From the NCBI GenBank assembly GCA_039029915.1, contig JBCCFD010000097.1, forward strand, positions 1-19,723: a stretch of DNA of 19,723 bases, written 5' to 3'. Numbering within the stretch: the stretch's first letter is position 1; each line of letters begins with the position of its first letter. Below the pieces are notes generated by a model that did no database searches, was not told the origin of the DNA, and saw nothing but the letters and a program-made list of their open reading frames with translations. Origin of the DNA: QQUD01 sp039029915. Its GTDB lineage: Bacteria > Chloroflexota > Anaerolineae > Promineifilales > Promineifilaceae. The translations under genes and the position numbers were made by a program. This document shows positions 1 through 4,968 of the stretch, piece by piece.

Positions 1-1
1 A

Positions 2-343
2 CCGATGTTCAATGCCTTTAACCCACCTTCCAATGGTCCAACGAGCAGTGTAGCCATTGGACAAGATGGCTCAATGGCAGCCCTTGTGCCCACCCAGCGG
101 GCGCTCACCTGGCAACTGACTGACGACGCAGGAAATACAGTGGTGGCAGAGCGGTATTGGCTTACTTTCCAAGCTGGTGAAATACGAGTTTGTGCCTCCT
201 GTCACGGGCTAAGTGACCTAGACCAAGTGGGGCAAGGGCATCCACAAAATTCACCCGAAGCGTTAGGCACATTATTGGATTATTATTTGTTTTTGGAAAC
301 CTTGAATGAGGATGTTTATCTGCCCACCATCGTCAATGATTAA
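2..343 (+). CDS. C-terminal part of a secreted protein with a c-type haem site
   Basis: The reading frame is open from the left edge, so the true start lies outside the window; only about 113 residues are visible and the codon stops at TAA 341-343. The visible part holds a single CASCH motif (CxxCH, covalent haem c attachment) about 50 residues before the end, in the context ...FQAGEIRVCASCHG..., followed by a Leu/Tyr-rich tail. A single haem site at the very C-terminus after a beta-rich segment (WQLTDDAGNTVVAERYWLTF) is what is seen in large exported proteins whose main body resembles the hydrazine synthase alpha-subunit/beta-propeller group; I make that family link from memory and with low certainty. 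Haem c proteins mature outside the cytoplasmic membrane, so export is expected. The gene is separate from the downstream cluster, being followed by an inverted repeat and about 800 bp without a large gene. Confidence 0.7.
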   Translation, partial: PMFNAFNPPSNGPTSSVAIGQDGSMAALVPTQRALTWQLTDDAGNTVVAERYWLTFQAGEIRVCASCHGLSDLDQVGQGHPQNSPEALGTLLDYYLFLETLNEDVYLPTIVND

Positions 344-372
344 CTGGCGTTACGCAGTAACATTGGTGCAAT

Positions 373-436
373 CCTCTGAGGTTTTTAAACAGATCGGCAA
401 TCACTGATGTTTCGTTAAAAACCTCAGAGGTTTTCT
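373..436 (+). terminator. Inverted repeat, probable terminator of the haem-protein gene
   Basis: A perfect 15-bp inverted repeat (CCTCTGAGGTTTTTA at 373-387 and its complement at 416-430) encloses a 28-nt loop and is followed by TTTTCT. The arms themselves carry T5/A5 runs, so it could terminate transcription from both sides. It lies 30 bp after the stop of the haem-protein gene. The long loop is unusual for a simple intrinsic terminator, so a small mobile or repeat element is the alternative. Confidence 0.55.
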
Positions 437-457
437 CCGCCTAACATCAGAAATTAA

Positions 458-563
458 GTGAAACGAAGTTCCCGCTTTGAATAGAACGACGGCTGCAATC
501 TTCGTTTCCTCGAGGTTCCGAAGCTTTTAACCAACAAGGTTTTCAATTTAGAAACTTCAGAAC
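458..563 (+). repeat. Direct repeat copy 1 (about 106 bp) with two hairpin arms
   Basis: This unit recurs almost intact at 570-674. It contains two nested inverted pairs: GAAACGAAG (460-468) with CTTCGTTTC, and GTTCCGAAG with CTTCAGAAC (555-563, one mismatch). A small AACC/GGTT stem lies inside the second. No credible ORF covers it on either strand. Confidence 0.75.
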
Positions 564-569
564 GCTTAT

Positions 570-674
570 GTGAAACGAAGTTCCTGCTTTGAACAAAACA
601 AAGGCCATAAACTTCGTTTCCTTAGGGTTCCGAAGCTTTTAACCAACAAGGTTTTAAATGAGGAACTTCGGAAC
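570..674 (+). repeat. Direct repeat copy 2 (about 105 bp) with two hairpin arms
   Basis: This is the second copy of the 458-563 unit, separated from it by only 6 bp and differing by scattered substitutions and one small deletion. Here the second hairpin is perfect: GTTCCGAAG pairs with CTTCGGAAC at 666-674, where copy 1 has a mismatch. A compensating or purifying change in the arm suggests that the folded form matters, or that this copy is nearer the parent element. Confidence 0.75.
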
Positions 675-702
675 ACTAAAATGGTTAAATAAAAATTAAT
701 CC

Positions 703-732
703 TTGACCAATCAAATAGAACTATGGTATTCT
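703..732 (+). promoter_or_regulatory. Sigma70-type promoter with extended -10, driving the leader region
   Basis: TTGACC (703-708) is a near-consensus -35. After an 18-bp spacer comes TATTCT (727-732), preceded by TG at 724-725, an extended -10. Transcription would start near 739, about 35 nt before the leader-peptide ATG at 774. The region just upstream is A/T-rich (AAATAAAAATTAAT). This is the best promoter I can see in the window, and it sits exactly where an attenuated operon needs one. Confidence 0.65.
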
Positions 733-773
733 CTCCGCGCGAAAGCAAAAAAATCTTTAGGAGGTACTCAGTA

Positions 774-842
774 ATGAAAGTCATGAAAATAAATATTCAA
801 TTCCCTGATTCTCTTTGCGTGAGTACACCTGCTAGCCGTTAG
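774..842 (+). CDS. 22-residue leader peptide, putative translation sensor
   Basis: This short ORF begins MKVMKINIQF and ends STPASR, with stop TAG at 840-842. The ribosome site AGGAGGT (759-765) is ideal and 8 nt from the ATG, better than that of most full-size genes here, so the ORF is very likely translated. It has no run of one amino acid, which argues against an amino-acid attenuator and leaves a drug- or stalling-responsive leader as the more likely type. The last codons (from 823) contain the 5' arm of an alternative RNA stem, and a perfect 7-bp hairpin (841-847 with 853-859) begins on the stop codon. Known analogues are the BmrB leader of Bacillus bmrCD and leaders of ABC-F and Erm resistance genes. 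The peptide sequence itself matches none that I recognise. An ordinary tiny protein followed by its terminator is the alternative. Confidence 0.65.
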   Translation: MKVMKINIQFPDSLCVSTPASR

Positions 843-879
843 AAAAGACCCTCTTTTCTAAATTCAACGAATAATTTCG

Positions 880-910
880 GCCACAGGTGTACATCATCTG
901 TGGCTTTTTT
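880..910 (+). terminator. Intrinsic terminator 1 of the leader
   Basis: GCCACAGGTG (880-889) pairs with CATCTGTGGC (895-904), giving 10 pairs including one G-T, with a 5-nt loop and then six T residues (905-910). It is a textbook Rho-independent terminator located about 40 nt after the leader-peptide stop. Confidence 0.85.
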
Positions 911-928
911 ATTGCTTATATAATCCCC

Positions 929-957
929 AAGCCACCTCACGCGAGCGTGGCTTTTTT
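929..957 (+). terminator. Intrinsic terminator 2, directly behind terminator 1
   Basis: AAGCCAC (929-935) pairs with GTGGCTT (947-953). An inner CTC/GAG stem with loop ACGC extends it, leaving one bulged C at 946. The T-run covers 952-957. It uses the same GCCAC/GTGGC core as terminator 1, so arms of the two can cross-pair. Confidence 0.75.
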
Positions 958-1005
958 GATCCCCAATTCAATTTGGTCTTAAAAGCCAACTTACTGTTGT
1001 AAAAA

Positions 1006-1099
1006 AGTAGAGAGAAAAGAGTAGAGAGAAGAGAATTGTAAATGGTGACTGGTGAGTGACCCAATCTCCCAATTACCTAATTACCCAATTTCTCAATTT
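1006..1099 (+). repeat. Tandem word arrays before the RIO kinase gene
   Basis: Two copies of AGTAGAGAGAA (from 1006 and 1020) are followed by five degenerate tandem octamers at 1060-1099: CCCAATCT, CCCAATTA, CCTAATTA, CCCAATTT, CTCAATTT. The exact word CCCAATTA returns twice at 10266-10281 in another intergenic region. Apart from this and the two terminators, the 843-1169 stretch shows no gene. Confidence 0.75.
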
Positions 1100-1169
1100 T
1101 TGAATGACCAACCTTCCTCTAGCTCAACCCTCTATCTTTTCAATCATTAGGTGATAAGACCAAAAAAGT

Positions 1170-2117
1170 ATGACCAAATACGAAAACCATTTTAAATACG
1201 AATCTTTTGAGTACGAACCAACAGATAGACAATCTCATAAGCAGATGAAGCCGCGTAAAACGAAGGCAAACGGCCGTTTTTACCCTGATGACATTCATGA
1301 AATGGATGACGGGATAGAAAGCTGGGTGCCAACCTACGTGCGCAATCTTGACCCCAAGCATCACGAACGGGAGTGGGTGATCAATTCACTAGGCCACTTT
1401 TACCGTGACAACATTGTTTCCGATGTAACACGGCTAGTCAAAGGTGGCAAAGAGGCCAATGTGTACTGCTGTACTGGGCACGAAAACAGCGGTGAGGCGC
1501 TTATTGCAGCTAAGCTTTACCGTCCTCGCATGCTGCGCAGTTTGAAAAACGATGCCATTTATAAAATCGGCCGTACGGCCGTTGACGAAGGCGGTCAAGC
1601 CATTCGTAATCGTCGTGAACGTGTAGCCATCCAAAAGAAAACGCGCTTTGGCAAACGACTTGATTTTGACCAGTGGATCGGCACAGAGTTCAGGGTCCTT
1701 GAGGAGCTTTATGAAGCGGGCGCAGCCGTCCCCAAACCGATTGGCTATCACAACACGACCCTGCTCATGAGCTTTATTGGGGATGAGTATGGCTCTGCGC
1801 CAACGCTGAGTGAAGTTTCAATTGAACGAGAGGAAGCCAACCCACTTTTTAATGCATTGCTGGAAGATGTTTCTATTATGCTAAATCATGGCTACGTCCA
1901 CGGGGATTTATCAGCTTACAACATTTTGTATTGGGAAGGGGAATTAACGCTCATTGATTTTCCGCAGATGGTCAATGCTCACAAAAACCCTCACGCGTAC
2001 AAACTTTTTGAACGAGACATTAGCCGCGTCTGCGACTATTTTTCGCGCTTTGGCATAACGCATCACGTCAAAGCGTTAGCTAGATCGCTGTGGCATGAAC
2101 ATATGGAGGAGGAATAA
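1170..2117 (+). CDS. RIO-family serine kinase
   Basis: A 315-residue atypical protein kinase of the RIO family. The ATP-binding loop is VKGGKEANVY (90-99), followed by the phosphate-anchoring Lys115 in AAKLYRP. The catalytic loop is HGDLSAYNIL (244-253; Asp246, Asn251) and the metal-binding motif LIDFPQ has Asp263. All catalytic residues are present, so an active kinase is expected. About 85 N-terminal residues, basic then acidic, precede the domain. RIO1/RIO2 act in small-ribosomal-subunit maturation in archaea and eukaryotes; the bacterial role is poorly known, and some members sit beside resistance or stress genes. The ATG is preceded by AGGTGAT 14 nt upstream, rather far. The stop overlaps the next start in TAATG, with GGAGGAGGAA (2105-2114) serving the next gene. 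It is the first full-size gene after the putative attenuator. Confidence 0.88.
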   Translation: MTKYENHFKYESFEYEPTDRQSHKQMKPRKTKANGRFYPDDIHEMDDGIESWVPTYVRNLDPKHHEREWVINSLGHFYRDNIVSDVTRLVKGGKEANVYCCTGHENSGEALIAAKLYRPRMLRSLKNDAIYKIGRTAVDEGGQAIRNRRERVAIQKKTRFGKRLDFDQWIGTEFRVLEELYEAGAAVPKPIGYHNTTLLMSFIGDEYGSAPTLSEVSIEREEANPLFNALLEDVSIMLNHGYVHGDLSAYNILYWEGELTLIDFPQMVNAHKNPHAYKLFERDISRVCDYFSRFGITHHVKALARSLWHEHMEEE

Positions 2118-2953
2118 TGAAAGTGGAAGCTGATGAAAAGCTGGCCCAAAAGTATGGCTCGTACGCCAGTTTTAATACGGCCGTTGATCCCCATCTCATT
2201 GAAACTTGGGGTGAGTCACCAATTGATGAAGTTGATCGTTTGATCAAGAAATTTTGCCACTCAGAAACCACAATGCTTGATTTAGGCTGCGGTGCAGGTC
2301 AAACCCTTTGTCGGTATGCGCCCTCTGTCAAACAAATGGTTGGTTTTGAGCAGGTAACAGAACTATTTGAGGCAACCAAACAGCGCGTTGCGGCTTTGGA
2401 TTTAGCGAACGTTCAATTGGTTCAGGGGAATGTGGCGCAGGATGAAGATGTGCACCAGCTGCCAGATGATACGTTTGATCTGGTTCTATCTCGGCGGGGT
2501 CCCGATGTGACGAAAGCGCTGCTGGGAAAATTAAAGCGGGACGCCATTGTCATTCAGGAGTTGGCCCGCGAAGCGCTCGGATTACAGGAGCTTTTTGGAC
2601 GCAAGCCGTTTTTACCACAGGCTGGCAACAATCCCCACTGGCTTCTTGAGCCATATCGCTGGTTAGGGCTACTGCCGATAAGCATCAAAGATTACTTCTA
2701 TGTGCAGTATTTCGAGTCACCCGAGCGGTTTGCCGCTTATTTAAAACATGCTGGGCTTTTGGGTCATTGGCGAATGCCAAAAATCGTCTTTGACCCTGAG
2801 CTGGACCAAGAGGCGCTTGCGCTTTATGTCCGCTACAACCAAACAGAGAAGGGGATTCGGTTGCTATGCCGGCGCACGGTGTACTTGTTCCGACGAACGG
2901 CCGTTTCTCACTACCCAGCCATACCCACAGCTGAACCGCTGTATCCAGGATAA
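2117..2953 (+). CDS. Class I SAM-dependent methyltransferase, substrate unknown
   Basis: The 278-residue product has motif I LDLGCGAGQ (54-62), an acidic residue ending strand beta-2 in GFEQV (Glu78), and a motif IV-like DTFDLVLSRRGP (118-129), which defines a Rossmann-fold SAM methyltransferase. The C-terminal half (FYVQYFESPERFAAYLKHAG...) has no motif I can tie to a substrate. There is no zinc-binding N-terminus of the kind found in RlmA-type rRNA methyltransferases. The start is fixed by the TAATG overlap with the kinase and by the purine-rich site GGAGGAGGAA within the kinase's last codons, so the two are translationally coupled. Coupling to a RIO kinase and placement before exporters fits either rRNA or small-molecule modification, but this is inference. 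Confidence 0.85.
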   Translation: MKVEADEKLAQKYGSYASFNTAVDPHLIETWGESPIDEVDRLIKKFCHSETTMLDLGCGAGQTLCRYAPSVKQMVGFEQVTELFEATKQRVAALDLANVQLVQGNVAQDEDVHQLPDDTFDLVLSRRGPDVTKALLGKLKRDAIVIQELAREALGLQELFGRKPFLPQAGNNPHWLLEPYRWLGLLPISIKDYFYVQYFESPERFAAYLKHAGLLGHWRMPKIVFDPELDQEALALYVRYNQTEKGIRLLCRRTVYLFRRTAVSHYPAIPTAEPLYPG

Positions 2954-2985
2954 GAACAAGAAGAAAAATAGAGGAGTGCTGCACT

Positions 2986-4899
2986 TTGCTCCTAAAAAGT
3001 AGGAAAGGAAATACAAATTTGAACGTAGAAAAACAACAAGGAACTCGCGCATTTTTATTTAAATATCTGTGGCCGGTCAAAGAACGCGTGCTCTCGCTTT
3101 TGCTCTTGCTTTTTGTAAGCATTGGCTTTCAAGTGACTGTGCCCCAGTTAATGCGTCGTTTTTTAGATCAGGCGGAGGCTGGGGTTGTCATGTCGGTGCT
3201 GGCAGGAACGGCCGTTCTCTACTTCACACTCACCGTTGTTCAAAAAGTCATTGCCCTGTTCAGCATTTATTTGAGCACTGATCTTGGCTGGCGCGCCACC
3301 AATCAGCTGCGCATTGATTTAACCGACCACGTTTTTCGGCTCGATATGGGGTTTCATAAACTCACACCCGCCGGAGAATTGATTGAACGAATTGACAGCG
3401 ACATCTCAAATTTAGCCGAATATTTCTCTGATCTCGTTGTCGTGGTCTTTGCCAATATTTTGCTCGCGGGGGCCATCTTAATTTTGTTATTCCGTGAAGA
3501 TTGGCGCTTTGGCGTTATTGGGTTGGCATACGGCATTGCATTATTCACCATTCTACGAGCTATTCAGGAACGCATTGTTGGGTATTGGAAAACGGTTCGC
3601 GAAGCGTTTACTAACCTGTTTAGCTTTTTGGAAGAACGACTTGGCGGACTAGAAGATATTAAAGCCAACGGAGGGGATGGGTACGTAATGCATCGATTGC
3701 TCAATTTAAACAAGGGCACCTACAACGCGCGGGTCAAGGCGGAAACAGTAGGGCAGGTGTCGTTTATGGCCAGCTATTTTCTGTATGCGCTTGCCTTGGT
3801 AGCCGCTATCTGGTTTGGTGCTCAGCTATTTTTAAGAGGTGAGATGACGGTCGGCAGCATTGTGCTGCTCATTACTTACTTTGGACTGTTAGAGCAACCG
3901 TTTAACGCAATCCGGCGAGAAATTGAGACGTTCCAACGAGCTTTAGCCAGCATTTGCCGCATCCAAACCCTTTTTGCCATCAACCCAAAGATTAGGGCGC
4001 AAGAAACGGCCGTTTTGCCGCAAAGTCCGCCTGTGGTGGGGTTTGATAAGGTGAGGTTTGGTTATAAGGATCAGGGATCGGGGATTGGGGATCGGGGATT
4101 GGAAACGACTCAACAGTCAACAGTCAATGGAGAACAATCAACGGTCAATAAAAATCCCCAAGCCCCTAGTCCTCAACTGCTAACCCCCGTTTTAAAAGAC
4201 GTTTCTTTTGAACTGGGAAGCCAACGTATTCTTGGTGTGCTTGGGCGAACAGGCAGCGGGAAGACAACGCTGACGCGCTTGCTATTCCGGCTTTATGATG
4301 TGGACGAAGGGGTGATCACGCTGAATGGGGTCAATATTCAAGATGTATCGCTTTCAGATTTACGCCAGTTTGTGGGATTGGTCACACAAGATGTTCAGCT
4401 TTTTGAAGCCACCATTCGCGACAATCTGACGCTATTCAGAAACTATAACCCAAACAAAACTCCCATTTCAGATGATCAAATCCTGGACGCCTTACGGCTG
4501 TTAGGGCTCAGCGAGTGGGTCGATAGTCTAGAGAATGGCCTTGACACTCGTCTACAGGCAGGAGGCAAAGGCTTATCAGCCGGTGAGGCACAGCTAGTTG
4601 CCTTAACGCGGGTCTTTTTGCGTGATCCGCAGCTTGTAATTTTGGATGAAGCCTCTTCACGGCTTGACCCGGCGACTGAACAACTATTGGAAAAGGCGAT
4701 CGATCGACTGCTTGAAAATCGGACAGGCATCATCATTGCCCACCGCTTAGCGACCGTTCAGCGAGCCGACAACATTTTAATTTTGAAAAACGGCCGTATT
4801 CAAGAATACGGTGAGCGGATTGTTCTGGCAGCTGACTCAGCATCAGAATTTGCTGAGCTTCTGCGGGTTGGTATTGAGCAAGGGAGCGTGATGGAGTGA
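2986..4899 (+). CDS. ABC exporter half-transporter with canonical Walker B and degenerate signature
   Basis: This is a TM domain followed by a nucleotide-binding domain (637 residues). Membrane segments lie roughly within residues 35-300. Walker A is GRTGSGKTT (420-428), the Q-loop is TQDVQLF, and Walker B LVILDE holds the catalytic Glu555. His586 is the switch His. The signature is LSAGEAQ (530-536) instead of LSGGQ. With the next gene it forms a heterodimeric exporter of the TM287/288 or BmrCD type, of which this is the subunit bearing the catalytic Glu. About 40 residues (361-401) between the A-loop region and the first NBD strand are low-complexity, encoded by heptanucleotide repeats. The TTG start at 2986 has GAGGAG 9 nt upstream; TTG at 3019, with AGGAAAGGA, is an almost equal alternative. 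The exported substrate is unknown, most likely a drug or lipid. Confidence 0.9.
   Translation: MLLKSRKGNTNLNVEKQQGTRAFLFKYLWPVKERVLSLLLLLFVSIGFQVTVPQLMRRFLDQAEAGVVMSVLAGTAVLYFTLTVVQKVIALFSIYLSTDLGWRATNQLRIDLTDHVFRLDMGFHKLTPAGELIERIDSDISNLAEYFSDLVVVVFANILLAGAILILLFREDWRFGVIGLAYGIALFTILRAIQERIVGYWKTVREAFTNLFSFLEERLGGLEDIKANGGDGYVMHRLLNLNKGTYNARVKAETVGQVSFMASYFLYALALVAAIWFGAQLFLRGEMTVGSIVLLITYFGLLEQPFNAIRREIETFQRALASICRIQTLFAINPKIRAQETAVLPQSPPVVGFDKVRFGYKDQGSGIGDRGLETTQQSTVNGEQSTVNKNPQAPSPQLLTPVLKDVSFELGSQRILGVLGRTGSGKTTLTRLLFRLYDVDEGVITLNGVNIQDVSLSDLRQFVGLVTQDVQLFEATIRDNLTLFRNYNPNKTPISDDQILDALRLLGLSEWVDSLENGLDTRLQAGGKGLSAGEAQLVALTRVFLRDPQLVILDEASSRLDPATEQLLEKAIDRLLENRTGIIIAHRLATVQRADNILILKNGRIQEYGERIVLAADSASEFAELLRVGIEQGSVME
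4070..4152 (+). repeat. Heptanucleotide tandem repeats inside the ABC gene
   Basis: Four heptamers of the type GGGATCG/GGGATTG (4074-4101) are followed by a six-unit array of CAACAGT-like heptamers at 4111-4152 (CAACAGT, CAACAGT, CAATGGA, GAACAAT, CAACGGT, CAATAAA). The frame stays open, and the array is read as the repeated residues QSTVNGE/QSTVNKN in a loop of the nucleotide-binding domain. The complement of the first word (AATCCCC) recurs in the partner gene at 6674-6694. Confidence 0.85.
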
Positions 4900-4900
4900 T

Positions 4901-4915
4901 GCGACCTTTGGTCGC
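4901..4915 (+). other. Small perfect hairpin between the two exporter genes
   Basis: GCGACC (4901-4906), loop TTT, GGTCGC (4910-4915) starts one base after the stop of the first exporter gene. No T-run follows, so it is not a terminator. It may set the subunit ratio by stabilising or processing the mRNA. The next 50 bp contain CTCTACT twice (4942-4955) before the next start. Confidence 0.55.
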
Positions 4916-4968
4916 TAGGTGATGAGGTGAAAGAGCTATCTCTCTACTCTCTACTCAAAAAGGAAACT

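Larger units (their letters stand above)
823..957 (+). promoter_or_regulatory. Putative ribosome-mediated attenuator: antiterminator and two tandem terminators
   Basis: GTACACCTG (823-831), inside the leader ORF, is perfectly complementary to CAGGTGTAC (884-892), which forms part of the 5' arm and loop of terminator 1; GCC/GGC just outside can add pairs. The two folds cannot coexist. A ribosome reaching the leader stop would cover 823-842 and let terminator 1 form. A ribosome stalled in roughly the first dozen codons would leave 823-831 free to form the antiterminator. The 3' arm of terminator 1 (GTGGCTT, 900-906) is also complementary to the 5' arm of terminator 2 (AAGCCAC, 929-935), so releasing it could disarm the second terminator too. 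The pairings are seen in the sequence; the switching is inferred. Confidence 0.55.

Noticed and set aside
566..784. Antisense ORF of 72 codons over the direct repeats and the promoter
   Set aside because: It overlaps repeats, hairpins and the promoter, has no ribosome site, and its residue composition is not protein-like.
823..957. Amino-acid biosynthesis attenuator or T-box
   Set aside because: The leader peptide has no run of one amino acid, there is no T-box specifier or consensus sequence, and no biosynthetic gene follows.
823..957. Metabolite riboswitch
   Set aside because: The mutually exclusive stems begin inside a well-initiated ORF, and no conserved aptamer core that I recognise is present.
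344..1169. tRNA or rRNA gene in the gene-poor stretch
   Set aside because: No cloverleaf-compatible arms, no GGTTCRA-type T-loop with matching acceptor stem, and no rRNA-like sequence were found.
4070..4190. Frameshift or pseudogene in the first exporter gene because of the low-complexity stretch
   Set aside because: The frame continues through intact Walker A, signature, Walker B and switch motifs; the stretch is an in-frame loop.
4927..4968. GTG start at 4927 for the second exporter subunit
   Set aside because: The extra residues are encoded by CTCTACT repeats, and ATG 4969 has its own ribosome site.
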